From: an uncultured Dorea sp.
GTDB lineage: Bacteria; Bacillota; Clostridia; Lachnospirales; Lachnospiraceae
Length of the DNA: 64,000 nt
NCBI GenBank assembly: GCA_948602995.1
Contig: CAPEBR010000004.1
Coordinates: forward strand, 1-64,000
Direction of reading: 5' to 3'
Under the pieces are notes generated by a model that searched no databases, was not told the DNA's origin, and saw only the letters and a program-made list of their open reading frames with translations. A program made the position numbers and the translations under genes. Positions 27,714-37,080 of this stretch are shown here, one piece after another. Numbering within the stretch: the first letter of the stretch is position 1; each line of letters starts with the position of its first letter.

Positions 27714-29006
27714 CTAATCATTTGCATAATATTTCTTATAATCCTTGTCTGTTGTTTCCGCCGCCGCGTCCAGCGCCTCCTGAGGCTCTACTCCAGTGAA
27801 AATATTCAGCATGGCCTCCGCGAATTCCGCCGTCAGCACACTGTAGGAAGGCGTCCTCGGTCTCGGATGTCCAGTCTCCATAAGCTGCTCTTTGAATATT
27901 GAGCGCGGGTATTCATTATATTCATCCAGTACATCATAACTGGAGACTCTGGTAGGCGGCTTTGAGATTGCCTGTGCATAGGTCGTCACATTATCCTCCG
28001 AGAACAGAAACCGCATCACTTCCCTGGCCGCGTCCATATCCTGAACATCCTTTGTGACAGACGCCGCCCAGTCTCCGGTAGGAGAAGTCAGAACTCCGTC
28101 TCCGTCCGCCACCGGAAAATATGTAACTCCCCAGTTCAGGTCCGGATAATCCTTTTCAAGGGTTGCCACCTCCCAGGAACCACCCAGCATGGTCGCTGCC
28201 TTGCCGTTATGGAATTCTTTCTGAATCGGATCAATATTGGCATAACCGTCCTGGATCAGACTGTTCAGGAACTTCGCTGCCTCCACGCCCTCAGGGCTGT
28301 TCAGATACCCGTCTGCCAGGCTTCCGTCCTCATTTATAAAATCCGTTCCGTTCGAGATCCAGAACTGCTCCAGTACATAGGAAAGCCCCTCACCCTTATC
28401 CATAATAATATTTGTTCCTACCACACCATCTTTTGTAAGCTTTTTTGCCGCCTCGTAATACTCAGACCAGGTCCAGGCATCCTCTTTGCTCTCCGGTACG
28501 GAGATTCCCGCCTGATCCAGCAGATCCTTATTATAATATAATGCCACAGAGCTTTCCGTAGCGCCGACAGCGTAGATCTTTCCGGCATAAGTGTTCTGCT
28601 GTTTGGAAGAATCAAAGAAATCATTCCATTCCTCCTCCGAGAAGACGTCGTCAAGCGGAAGGGTTACCTCATTTGCCGCATAGATGGACACGTTCGGTCC
28701 GTCCACATACAGGATGTCCGGCAGGTCATTGGATGTGATGGCTGCATTGACCTTATCTTCATAGGCATAAGAATCTGCACGCACAATCGCTTCCCGGCGC
28801 AGCTCAATCTCTCCCTCATGTGCCTGATTGAATTCTTCAATTTTTTTGACCCACCATTCTTCAATGGCCGGCTCGTCACTGGGGCTCCACACGGTAATCA
28901 CGGATTCCCCGTCTTCGTTCACCCGCTCCTCTGTTTTCCCGCATCCCGTGAAGGCGCCTGATACCATCACGGCCGCGAGCAGAGCTGAAACTAATCTTTT
29001 TCTCAT
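27714..29006 (-). CDS. sugar-binding lipoprotein of the CUT1 ABC importer
   Basis: 430 aa. The signal peptide ends in the lipobox SGAFTGC (Cys 22), so the mature protein is lipid-anchored outside the membrane. The rest is a type I extracellular solute-binding fold (ITVWSPSDEP, the GKAATMLGGSWEV segment, TSPTGDWAASV). It delivers the sugar to the two permeases downstream. Context with a GH32 enzyme suggests sucrose, kestose or other short fructo-oligosaccharides. Confidence 0.93.
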   Translation of the reverse strand: MRKRLVSALLAAVMVSGAFTGCGKTEERVNEDGESVITVWSPSDEPAIEEWWVKKIEEFNQAHEGEIELRREAIVRADSYAYEDKVNAAITSNDLPDILYVDGPNVSIYAANEVTLPLDDVFSEEEWNDFFDSSKQQNTYAGKIYAVGATESSVALYYNKDLLDQAGISVPESKEDAWTWSEYYEAAKKLTKDGVVGTNIIMDKGEGLSYVLEQFWISNGTDFINEDGSLADGYLNSPEGVEAAKFLNSLIQDGYANIDPIQKEFHNGKAATMLGGSWEVATLEKDYPDLNWGVTYFPVADGDGVLTSPTGDWAASVTKDVQDMDAAREVMRFLFSEDNVTTYAQAISKPPTRVSSYDVLDEYNEYPRSIFKEQLMETGHPRPRTPSYSVLTAEFAEAMLNIFTGVEPQEALDAAAETTDKDYKKYYAND

Positions 29007-29022
29007 CTCTTTCTCTCCTTTC

Positions 29023-30681
29023 TTATCTCTCCCAGATTGATCTCATGCCAAATACTTCTGCCCTCTTGATCCATTCAGGTGTGTCTGTATGTAATATGAA
29101 ACATCCATGGTCTGATGTGTCATAAAACAACTTGGTTCCTGCCGCCTCCCCGTCATTTACATAGATCTCCGTTGTACGGCGGTCCATGAAAATCTCAAGC
29201 TTTGTCACCCTGTCTACATCTGCCGGAAATGTAATATGCTCGCTCTTCACTCCGTGAGTCTTAAGGCGGAGCCCGTTTTCATCATTGATGAGCAGCATCC
29301 TGCTGCCGTCATGTTCAGACAGGCAGATAGAAAACGGAATGTCTTTGTCAAATTCCAGTTCAGCCTTATATGTATTCGGGGTAATGTCTTTGAGACAGAT
29401 CTCCTCCCCCTGTCCCTGATACAGGAGTCCTGATTTCAGCGTTTCGATTTCCTTCACAGGCGTCAGATATAGCCGGTTATCCCTGATGTGCATCTCCCTT
29501 GGTATCGTCATACTCCCGCAGACGCCGTTCTCCATCTCTAGATGCTCTCCGTAAAAGTCAGAGATCCACCCAATACTGATTCTGCGTCCCTCATGCTCGA
29601 AGCTCTGCATTGCGTAGCAATTGCTGCTGAAATCAAACCAGCCTCTGTTCTCCTCTGTAAAGACTCCATTTTCAAAGTTTCCCACATAGTACCTGCTCAT
29701 CTGATATCTGCCAAAGGAATCCTGGTGATGCATCAGCGCGCCGATGGCCAGATATTTCCCGTCCAGCTCTATAAAGTCCGGGCATTCCACACAGCGGATT
29801 CCTTCTTCCTCCTCCACTAGCAGAGGTCCGGTATAGTCCCAGTGCTCCAGGTCCCTGGATTCATACAACAGGATTGCCGCCTTTCCCTCAAGGGCGCTGC
29901 CGAGCACCATATACCACTTCCCTTCTGTCTGGATGACCTTCGGGTCACGGAAGTCAAAGGAAGCTCCCCTGGGGCGTTCTCCAATCAAAAGCTTCTCTTC
30001 GGTAAAATGCAGCATATCGCTGCTCTTCATGACCCATTGCTGCTGAATCGTCTCCTCGCCGTCAACACACCGCCCCATGCTACGGGTCAGATAAAAAAGT
30101 ACTGCATCCTTTTGTACCACTGCCGATCCGGAAAATGCACCTCCTGCCAGCTCCTTTGGATGATTCAGGATCTCCTCCTGGGGCTCCAGCACTACCGGAA
30201 GATGAACCCAGTGGGTCAGATCCCTGCTGGCCGCATGTCCCCAGTACATATGGGACCACTTCTGACCATGAGGGTTGAACTGATAGAACATATGGTAATA
30301 TCCCTGGAACCAGCACAGCCCATTGGGATCGTTAATCCAGTTCTTCCACGGTGTGAAATGGTATGCCTCCCTGATCGGAGAATTGTACCAGTCCGTCTCT
30401 TCCCTTTTTATGAATCTGCCCTTGTCATCCTGCTCCAGATAACAGACGCCTTCTTCTAGAATATTTTCACATCCGCTCAGATAGCATAACGAAATCTCAC
30501 ACTCTCCAGGAAGGATCTCATACTCCGTATTCTGATCTACCAAAGCCTTAATCCATTTATAATATGCCTTCCCTCCCGGAAGCACCTGACATTCTCCATC
30601 CCCGGAAATCAGTAAGACACTCCCTCCTGGCTGTAATGCCTTTGCAAATATCTCCAGTTTTGTATATTTTCCCGTATTCAT
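29023..30681 (-). CDS. glycoside hydrolase family 32 beta-fructosidase
   Basis: 552 aa. The GH32 nucleophile motif WINDPNG, the transition-state RDP (FRDPKV) and the acid/base EC (VECPDF) are all visible in order. The C-terminal part is the usual beta-sandwich. No signal peptide is seen, so it acts in the cytoplasm on imported beta-fructosides such as sucrose or short inulin-type oligomers. An N-terminal ~90-residue domain precedes the catalytic five-blade propeller. Start at 30681 (ATG after AAGGAGG); the frame is open to 30705. It is the first gene of the operon. Confidence 0.95.
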   Translation of the reverse strand: MNTGKYTKLEIFAKALQPGGSVLLISGDGECQVLPGGKAYYKWIKALVDQNTEYEILPGECEISLCYLSGCENILEEGVCYLEQDDKGRFIKREETDWYNSPIREAYHFTPWKNWINDPNGLCWFQGYYHMFYQFNPHGQKWSHMYWGHAASRDLTHWVHLPVVLEPQEEILNHPKELAGGAFSGSAVVQKDAVLFYLTRSMGRCVDGEETIQQQWVMKSSDMLHFTEEKLLIGERPRGASFDFRDPKVIQTEGKWYMVLGSALEGKAAILLYESRDLEHWDYTGPLLVEEEEGIRCVECPDFIELDGKYLAIGALMHHQDSFGRYQMSRYYVGNFENGVFTEENRGWFDFSSNCYAMQSFEHEGRRISIGWISDFYGEHLEMENGVCGSMTIPREMHIRDNRLYLTPVKEIETLKSGLLYQGQGEEICLKDITPNTYKAELEFDKDIPFSICLSEHDGSRMLLINDENGLRLKTHGVKSEHITFPADVDRVTKLEIFMDRRTTEIYVNDGEAAGTKLFYDTSDHGCFILHTDTPEWIKRAEVFGMRSIWER

Positions 30682-30704
30682 TGGTTTCCTCCTTTCTTCT
30701 TGCA

Positions 30705-30718
30705 TGAAACCGATTCCA
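30705..30718. promoter_or_regulatory. probable LacI-family operator 2
   Basis: TGAAACCGATTCCA matches the operator at 30782 in the pattern TGRAACC(C/G)(G/A)TTCCA. It lies in the 5' leader of the GH32 operon about 24 nt before its start codon. Confidence 0.55.
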
Positions 30719-30781
30719 TATTTAAAATACCATATATAAAACTTATTTTTTGAATCTTATCCGATATATTCCATTTTTATA

Positions 30782-30795
30782 TGGAACCCGTTCCA
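30782..30795. promoter_or_regulatory. probable LacI-family operator 1
   Basis: TGGAACCCGTTCCA has 5-bp inverted arms around a 4-nt centre. It begins 8 nt past the -10 box of the GH32 promoter, so bound repressor would cover the transcription start. The adjacent divergently spaced LacI-type gene is the natural candidate regulator. Confidence 0.65.
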
Positions 30796-30802
30796 CTTCT
30801 TA

Positions 30803-30831
30803 AGTGTAATACAGACTGTATATTTTGTCAA
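30803..30831 (-). promoter_or_regulatory. promoter of the GH32/sugar ABC operon
   Basis: On the minus strand, TTGACA at 30831-30826, a 17-nt spacer, and TACACT at 30808-30803. A perfect -35 with correct spacing upstream of the first operon gene. Confidence 0.75.
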
Positions 30832-30862
30832 TCAAGTATTGACATTTTCTCCTTTACAACAA

Positions 30863-30909
30863 GAAAAGAGGATTTTTGTATTGTGCATTTTGTACAAAAT
30901 CCTCTTTTC
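30863..30909. terminator. terminator after the LacI-type gene
   Basis: GAAAAGAGGATTTT and AAAATCCTCTTTTC form a perfect 14-bp stem around a 19-nt loop, 70 nt past the repressor stop and before the GH32 promoter. It insulates the two units. Confidence 0.75.
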
Positions 30910-30979
30910 CCGTTTTCACTTATCTATTTTCTACAAATTCAATCCCACATTTTTTAACAATTTCACCAAAATATCTCGC

Positions 30980-31954
30980 CTATGCGGTTCCCCCAGGCTG
31001 CATTTCCACGTCCAGAATAAGACGGTGGGGTACATTTTTCCTCTGTTCCACAAGATCAAGGAGGGTATTCACAGAAACCTCTGCCAATAATTCTACGTTT
31101 TGCCTAACCGCTGTCAGCTGCGGATATACCATACTGGACGGCGCCATGGCGTCAAATCCAATAATGGACAGCTCCTCCGGCACCCTTATTCCCCTTCTCT
31201 GCGCTACATTCAGACAGGCCAGTGCCGCCAGGTCCCCGCTGAAGATCCCGTCAATGTCCGGATGAGACCGGAATGTCTCTTCTGCAAATTTATAATAAGC
31301 TTCCCAGTTGAATATATTCCACTCCATCACTTCCTGCTTTACAGTCACTCCATTTTCCTTCAGCATTTTCATAAAAGCCGTATATCTGTCGTTGGCTATG
31401 ACCTTTGGGGCAATGCCTAAAATAGCCAGCACCTTCTTCCGCCGGGCTGCCAGCATGAGACGGGCTGCCAGCTCCCCTCCCTTTTCATGATCACAGCCAA
31501 TCAGCGGGATCCGGGCTCCCAGGTCACGGTCAATGGACACAATCGGCTTCGTCTGTTTCTGGTACTCCTCCACCTCAAGGCCGTGGGATGCCGTGATAAT
31601 CCCATCCACCATATTCCTTTCAAGCATGTCCAGGTACTCCTGCTCCCGCCTGCTGATTCCTACGGTATTGCAGATCATCGTCTTATAGCCCTGCTCATAT
31701 AATTCCATCTCTATATGCTTCACCAGAGCCGAAAAAAATGGATGATCCAGATCCGGCACAACTACCCCTACAATTCCTGTCCTGTTATGGTATAGATTCC
31801 TTGCCAGCTCATTCGGGGTATAATTAAGTTTTTTTGCAGCTTTCTCGATCTTCTTTTTTGTCTCCGGCGAAACATAGCCTGAGCCGTTCAATGCCCGTGA
31901 CACCGTTCCGACCCCTACACCTGCTTCCTGCGCTACTTCTCTAATACTTGCCAT
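30980..31954 (-). CDS. LacI family transcriptional regulator
   Basis: 324 aa. The N-terminal helix-turn-helix reads SIREVAQEAGVGVGTVSRAL with the hinge helix NELARNL. A periplasmic-binding-protein-like effector domain follows (GIVGVVVPDLDHPFF, IIGFDAMAPS). It probably represses the GH32/sugar importer operon through the operators at 30705 and 30782 and is released by a sugar or sugar phosphate. Encoded just upstream of that operon on the same strand. ATG preceded by AAGGAAG. Confidence 0.93.
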   Translation of the reverse strand: MASIREVAQEAGVGVGTVSRALNGSGYVSPETKKKIEKAAKKLNYTPNELARNLYHNRTGIVGVVVPDLDHPFFSALVKHIEMELYEQGYKTMICNTVGISRREQEYLDMLERNMVDGIITASHGLEVEEYQKQTKPIVSIDRDLGARIPLIGCDHEKGGELAARLMLAARRKKVLAILGIAPKVIANDRYTAFMKMLKENGVTVKQEVMEWNIFNWEAYYKFAEETFRSHPDIDGIFSGDLAALACLNVAQRRGIRVPEELSIIGFDAMAPSSMVYPQLTAVRQNVELLAEVSVNTLLDLVEQRKNVPHRLILDVEMQPGGTA

Positions 31955-32027
31955 CTTACTTCCTTATATATCCTTTCTTCCCTCATACTAACCCCTTTTA
32001 TTATACTTCATTCCGCCTGCCACTACA

Positions 32028-32065
32028 ATGGGGACGGGGCATTTTTAAAAATGCCCCGTCCCCAT
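32028..32065. repeat. perfect GGGGACGGGG palindrome
   Basis: A 38-nt sequence equal to its own reverse complement, with arms beginning ATGGGGACGGGGCATTTTT. The same core is found at 57430, and a looped variant at about 49207-49285. Because it ends in a short A/T run on each side it could act as a bidirectional terminator; the repetition suggests a REP-like family. Confidence 0.85.
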
Positions 32066-32269
32066 CTAGTAATCCCGATATTTAATTTTTCCAGCTAATA
32101 ATGTAATGAGAATAAGCAGAAGGCAAAACATGATTATATTTGTAAGTCTCCGGCTCCCTAAAGCCACTGACATTCCAGCAGTTATCTCAACAATTACCAG
32201 AGTTCTTCGTAACTTACCCGTGAAAGTCTGATACTCGCGATTTGATACTGGCCTCGCTGTATTAATCAC
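32066..32269 (-). pseudogene. fragment of an AgrB-like peptide-processing membrane protein
   Basis: 67 codons: NTARPVSNREYQTFTGKLRR, then a short hydrophobic stretch, a turn, and a second one ending at KIKYRDY. This resembles the C-terminal end of AgrB (conserved N-x-P-x(3)-E-x(3)-F-x(2)-K-x-R segment, then two helices). The frame runs out at the edge of palindromic element C, and no catalytic His/Cys part is present, so only the tail remains. The neighbouring AgrA-like and AgrC-like genes support the reading; the family match is from memory. Confidence 0.5.
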
Positions 32270-32434
32270 TAGATCGTGTTTGAAAATTCATTCCTGCCAC
32301 CTGCACGCCCCACTTTGCGGCTTATTTGCCCCGCATTCAGTCAGCGTAGCCCACTACGCCTCCTTCATTTGGGGCAAATTCCCCACAATTTGTGACGCAC
32401 ATTTGGCAGAAAGCAATTTTCAAACACGCTCTAG
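32269..32434. repeat. CTAG-ended palindromic element C (166 bp)
   Basis: CTAGATCGTGTTTGAAAATT at the left and its near-complement at the right end, with CTAG on both borders. The core hairpin is GCGTAG-CCCA-CTACGC. It sits between, and appears to have cut, an AgrB-like gene on the minus strand and an HTH gene on the plus strand. A 31-nt fragment matching its right arm lies at 61746-61776. Confidence 0.8.
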
Positions 32435-32435
32435 G

Positions 32436-32664
32436 GGAAACCGTTCCAAATGGTGAACTTTTGATAAAGTTATCTGATTATTTTAATGTTTCCCTGGATT
32501 ATATGATGTGCAGGGACAGTCAGAGCCAGTATTCCACAAACATTTCTCTTCAGCCCCGAGTAATAGAATATGCAAAGAAGCTTCAATTGCTTTCTTCTGA
32601 CAATAAAGAAACTGTTTATGTAGTCATTGATCATTTAACATCAACACAAAACAGGGAGGAATAA
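32436..32664 (+). pseudogene. C-terminal part of an XRE-family HTH regulator
   Basis: The frame begins inside element C and then reads GETVPNGELLIKLSDYFNVS and LDYMM, the second half of a Cro/C1 helix-turn-helix. A short tail (about 45 residues) follows. The first half of the DNA-binding domain is missing, replaced by the palindromic element. It ends 2 nt before the LytTR regulator and was probably the first gene of that operon. Confidence 0.7.
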
Positions 32665-32666
32665 CT

Positions 32667-33383
32667 TTGTTTCGAATTGCAGTATGTGACGACAACGTAC
32701 CTATAACCAGCGAAGTAGAACATTTATTAACTGATATCAGCAGAAAGGACAATATCTCGTTAACGGCTGATATATTTTTTGATGGATTATCTCTGTATCA
32801 TTCCATTGAATCCGGTTTGGTTTATGATTTGATCTATTTAGATATAGAGATGGAGAAACTTGATGGAATTCAAACTGCCCATTTAATCCGCAGACACCGG
32901 CTGCCATCCTTGCTTATCTATATTTCAGCCTATGATAATTATTACAGACAGCTTTTTGAAGTAGAGCCTTTCCGTTTCCTTTCCAAGCCGATTGACAGCA
33001 ACCTATTTTATCAATATTTTAAAGCTGCCCAGATCCGGCTAAATAAACAGAAATTATTCTATACTTTTAACTTCAACCAAATCACTACAAAAGTAACTGT
33101 TTCGGATATTATTTTTATTGAAAGTGAAAAAAGAAACATCATAATCCATACATTACAGCGTCAGTACCGGTTTATTGGCAAATTGAATGATGTTGAATCA
33201 TTTTTTACATCAGATGGCCTGAACTTTTTAAGAATACATCAGTCCTACATTATAAATCCTTACTATGTTTCTTCCATCTGTCTGTCAGAAGTCACAATGT
33301 CTAATAACCGTACCTTACATATAAGTGCCAAATACCAGGAACAGACCCATGACAAATATCTGCATTTCATTGAGGAGTTATAA
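32667..33383 (+). CDS. LytTR response regulator (AgrA-like)
   Basis: 238 aa. Receiver domain with acidic pocket (AVCDDN), phospho-acceptor Asp in YLDIEMEKLDG, and Lys in FLSKPID. The C-terminal LytTR DNA-binding domain (about 130-238) has IIFIESEKRNIIIHT and FLRIHQSYIIN. It should switch on genes in response to a GHKL sensor kinase. Start at TTG 32667 behind GGGAGG. It is followed 5 nt later by a truncated sensor. It remains intact while its partners are broken, so its input is uncertain. Confidence 0.9.
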   Translation: MFRIAVCDDNVPITSEVEHLLTDISRKDNISLTADIFFDGLSLYHSIESGLVYDLIYLDIEMEKLDGIQTAHLIRRHRLPSLLIYISAYDNYYRQLFEVEPFRFLSKPIDSNLFYQYFKAAQIRLNKQKLFYTFNFNQITTKVTVSDIIFIESEKRNIIIHTLQRQYRFIGKLNDVESFFTSDGLNFLRIHQSYIINPYYVSSICLSEVTMSNNRTLHISAKYQEQTHDKYLHFIEEL

Positions 33384-33387
33384 GCTT

Positions 33388-33882
33388 ATGCTAGCATTTA
33401 TTTCATCTATTTTTTATTTATGGATTCTGCATTTATATTTTCGAACCTCTTTTTCTAAAAGAGACCTGCACCCCGTGGCCAGAATCACAGTATGGATAGG
33501 GTTCTATTTTATGCACTCTTTTATCCTGGCAAACATACAGCCTTTTCTTCTCACCTTTATTCTGGGATGCTGTCTGCTGATAATATTGTGTGAAAGCATC
33601 TCTATGGCAAGCCATCAGCGTATTATTTTCACATGCCTCATAATCTATATTTTTGGCATGCTTGCTGAGATCTGTGTTTCAGTTTTTCTCCAGCTAATTG
33701 GATTCTCAGGAGAAGGAATTGCCTCTCTTGGATCAGTTGTCTCAAAACTAATCCTGTTGGCCGCTGTCCATGCGATTACTATTTTCAGACAACAGCAAAG
33801 CCAGAATGAACCCTCTTTCTTTTACTGGATTCTTTTGGTAGTGATTACTCTCTCCAGTATTCTGGCAATATATAAAGAATAG
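33388..33882 (+). pseudogene. truncated AgrC-like sensor (membrane part only)
   Basis: 164 codons holding five to six hydrophobic helices (SSIFYLWILHLYF through ILLVVITLSSILAIY), as in the input domain of AgrC-type GHKL histidine kinases. The frame stops right where homology to the CPBP gene region on the other strand begins (about 33890). The dimerisation His and GHKL ATPase domains are absent. A recombination with the CPBP block most likely removed them. I chose the ATG at 33388, 5 nt after the regulator stop. Confidence 0.65.
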
Positions 33883-34535
33883 CGGGTAAGATAAGCGCGA
33901 TAACATCATTTAAGAAATGCCCGATACTAAGCGAAAAAAGAGTGAATTTTCGGGGTTCTTTTACTCTTAAATATCCATATATGATCCCGAAGATAAATGC
34001 TGAAATGGGTCTTTCCAAGATCTCTTCCAAAGTGCCAAAAGATGAGTAATGCATTAGTCCAAACCAAAAAGCAGAGATAAATACACCCAGGAAAGAACTA
34101 CCTGTCAGCTTTTGAAAAAAAGTCAAAAGGAAACCGCGAAACAAGACTTCTTCGTAGGTAACGCTTGCCAACAGCAAAAGTATAAAAGAAACAGGAAACA
34201 TTTCTCCAAAATTTTTTAAGGTGGATTTTGTTAAAATTAAAGTTGTACCGTCTTTCGAGAGGTTATGGTAATATGCCAAAAAGCTTATCGTAAATGTGAT
34301 AAGTAACATGCAGATAAGCTGTATGTGGGGGTTTTTTTAATGTAAACCATATTCTTCTAATGGTTCCTTAAGGTAAAAGCGGGCCAGTGATAAGCAAAGA
34401 ACAGAGCCCAAAATAACACAGGAAATAGTTAGAGTTCTGTTACTACCAGCGGGCCAGACATAAGTATAGACACTGTCAAATAATATGATTATGAAAAATG
34501 AAAACCAGCATTTTTTAGAATGTTTATTAATTTTC
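33845..34535 (-). pseudogene. CPBP-family membrane protease, module 1 copy, broken
   Basis: Homologous over its length to the intact gene at 41713-42381. The last 154 codons are open and keep the CPBP motifs (TYEEVLFRG, FGLMHY, HFLND). Upstream a TAA at 34339-34337 replaces the TTA of the intact copy. The start codon is lost by one deleted base at about 34535 (CACTAGAAAATT versus CACTATGAAAATT). A shorter product from the internal Met at 34309 would lack the first helices. Confidence 0.85.
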
Positions 34536-34579
34536 TAGTGATTCTCCTCGTTATTAATTTGATGCATACCAAAACTCAA

Positions 34580-35190
34580 TCATATCCGTACAAAAATTTG
34601 CAAAAAATGAGTAAGAGAAAGAGAAAAAACAGTGAATTTTTCCGGCTCATTAATTCTCAGATACCCATAGATAAATCCAGTAACAACGGCTAAAACAGCA
34701 CGTAAGATATCCTGACCAACGGAATAATCTGCTGCACCGGATAAAATGGCGCACAAAACAATACTCACTAAAGGTTTTGTAAATATTCTCTGGAAAAAGG
34801 ATAAAAAAATCCCTCGGAATGTTATTTCTTCATATAAAGCGCGAGCGAATATATTGAAAAAATAAAACCACAGTGCCGGATAAGATGAAAAGTACCTCAT
34901 AAAACGGCCTATTACAAAAGGATATATATTCCACGTAAAAGTATTGCCAAAGAGATAAAACAATATAATTGCTGCAAGCAGAAGACCGCAGATTATTTGG
35001 ATATGTATTTTTTTGAAACTTAGACCGTAACTGAAGAACGGCTCTCTAAGGTAATAGTGAATAAGCAACAAGCATAAAATGATATTTAAAACATGCGGAT
35101 ATATTATGCCTGTGAGACTGTAAAAATATAAAGTACAACAATTATAAAAAAACAAGTCCAATGTTTTTTCGAAAAAATATTTTTAGTCAT
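34580..35190 (-). pseudogene. CPBP-family membrane protease, module 1 copy, frameshifted
   Basis: Homologous to the intact gene at 42412-43038. The original ATG (35190, after a recognisable ribosome site) begins MTKNIFSKKHWTCFF. One base is missing near 35113 relative to the intact copy, so this frame ends early, and the rest (YEEITFRG, HFLQIF) continues in another frame. The open frame from 35161 starts out of register and is not a natural start. Confidence 0.85.
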
Positions 35191-35204
35191 AGATTATCTC
35201 CTAA

Positions 35205-35283
35205 CAGATTATGTCCTCGCTTATATCCTGAGCTGTATTAGTTTGTATTACTATATAAAATCTATAGATCCAATAACCGATAT
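35205..35283 (-). pseudogene. 79-bp relic of an ABC exporter gene
   Basis: Nearly identical to 44532-44605 inside the module 2 ABC gene, encoding WIYRFYIVIQTNTAQDISED. It lies between the end of the module 1 ABC gene and the broken CPBP genes. It marks a recombination junction and shows that the CPBP pair here once followed another ABC gene. Confidence 0.75.
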
Positions 35284-35496
35284 TGTCAGTAAAAAAACAT
35301 ATATATTGTACCAATATTTCTTATGCTTCATAAACAAGCAAATGAATCTGTTTCTAATAACTGTTTTTAATAGCTAAGCCAGTGTTAGGATATAAGTGTG
35401 GACAGGAAAAGCTAAACACTCTATACTCACCGATTTTTTGTGGTCGTACATGACAGCTCATCTCTGCTAAAATCAACGCGTCAAAGCATGTCTGCA
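35284..35496. other. intergenic spacer in module 1
   Basis: A/T-rich sequence between the ABC relic and the end of the module 1 exporter. No ORF, hairpin or motif that I can support. Confidence 0.4.
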
Positions 35497-37080
35497 CTAT
35501 AAATCCGACATCTTAATTATATTATCAGCCACTAGGTCTGCTTCTTTATCATGGCTGATAATTAATATAATTTTGTCCTCTTTGATTTCCTGGAGCAAAC
35601 CAAAGAATTCCTTTCGACATTCTTGATCTAATGCTGATGTTGGCTCATCAAATACCAACACATCACTTTGTTTTGCCAAAGCACGGAGGATGCCTATTTT
35701 TTGTTTTTCTCCACCCGAGATCCCTTCCCCATTATTTCTTATTGGTCCAATCTCCCTTTTTATTATCCTGGAAAAATATTTTTTTTCACAATGGTTTTTT
35801 GTTAGGTAAATATTATCCGAGGGGCTTCCCTCCAAAATATAAGGATCTTGCTCCAATACAGAAATTTTATGCTGTCTCATCCTCTTCATATCAACTTTTT
35901 CAATATCAAGGTTATTGTAATAGATTGCACCATCATACTCCCCAATAAACAAACCCATTATTAACTCCATTAATGTTGTCTTCCCACTACCATTTTGCCC
36001 CTGAATACAGTATATACTCCCCCTTTTTAAAGTTGCATTAAACCCTTTTAATATTTTTAGATTATTTCTTGAAAAGCCTAAATCTCGACACGTTATCGTT
36101 GAAATACTGCCCAATACTTCTTCCCCATTTTGTTGTTCCTTAAGAGCCCAGTAATTATTTAATCTCTTGTAAGACGCACTATTCTCTTGATACTCCTTAC
36201 CCAAATTAGCAAAATATTTTATGGATGATATAATATTTCTATAAAAATTCAAGATAATAGTAAAACCACCTATCGTCATACTTCCCTTAATCACTCCGAT
36301 GCCACCTAAGATATAAATGCAGAAATTCAAAGCAACTTCTAAAACATTGTCTACGCTTGAATATAGATAAAAAAACTGTTGCGCATCTAATGCTTTTTGA
36401 AAAAATAAATTAAAATCTTTTTTTAATTTGTTCTTGTAATAATATTCAAGAGCATGTTGCTTGATAAACTTTATATTTTCAAATTGTTCCAATAATGCAC
36501 TGAAAAAAATAGATCGTGCATTTTTATATGATTCTGCCTTTCTCAGTAATCTCCCTCTGAAACAGAAAAAGAAAACAATATATAAGCCTATGAGCAAAAA
36601 TAATGTAACACCTATCTTAAATGATATTGTACATAAAACAAATAATGATAAGATCAACATAACCCCATTAGATAGAGCATTAACTATAAGAGACATAAAA
36701 AACATAACAATTGAATTACTATCATTATTTATACTTTCATTCAAATAGCCCATATCAAATCTTTCTAAATCAGTTAAAGATATTTTATGAAGATGGTGTA
36801 TAATTTCTGCACTTATGTCCTGAGCCGAATTCGTTTGGATCAGTATGTAAAGTCTATAGTTCCAATAACAAATCAATATATTTAACAATCCCAATATTAA
36901 AACAACCAGTCCCAATTTAACAATTGAATAGATGTCATGACTTAATATCATTAAATCTATAGTCTTTCCCCAAAAAACAGGAATGATAATGGCTATAAGC
37001 GTTGAAATAAGAGAAACAAATAAGTATAGACCCATTTTCGTTTTATATTTCGATATATATTTTCCACAAAAATTAAGCAT
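35497..37080 (-). CDS. ABC exporter of the Cys-rich peptide system, module 1
   Basis: 527 aa. Six membrane helices (about 10-300), then an ATPase domain with Walker A GQNGSGKTTL, signature ISGGEKQKIG and Walker B VLVFDEPTSALDQE. No N-terminal C39 peptidase domain, so it does not cleave leader peptides itself. Start at 37080 (MLNFCGKY); the ATG overlaps the maturase stop by 8 nt, exactly as in module 2. Very similar throughout to the exporter at 43222. It probably exports the modified peptide. The open frame to 37110 lies inside the maturase gene. Confidence 0.88.
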   Translation of the reverse strand: MLNFCGKYISKYKTKMGLYLFVSLISTLIAIIIPVFWGKTIDLMILSHDIYSIVKLGLVVLILGLLNILICYWNYRLYILIQTNSAQDISAEIIHHLHKISLTDLERFDMGYLNESINNDSNSIVMFFMSLIVNALSNGVMLILSLFVLCTISFKIGVTLFLLIGLYIVFFFCFRGRLLRKAESYKNARSIFFSALLEQFENIKFIKQHALEYYYKNKLKKDFNLFFQKALDAQQFFYLYSSVDNVLEVALNFCIYILGGIGVIKGSMTIGGFTIILNFYRNIISSIKYFANLGKEYQENSASYKRLNNYWALKEQQNGEEVLGSISTITCRDLGFSRNNLKILKGFNATLKRGSIYCIQGQNGSGKTTLMELIMGLFIGEYDGAIYYNNLDIEKVDMKRMRQHKISVLEQDPYILEGSPSDNIYLTKNHCEKKYFSRIIKREIGPIRNNGEGISGGEKQKIGILRALAKQSDVLVFDEPTSALDQECRKEFFGLLQEIKEDKIILIISHDKEADLVADNIIKMSDL

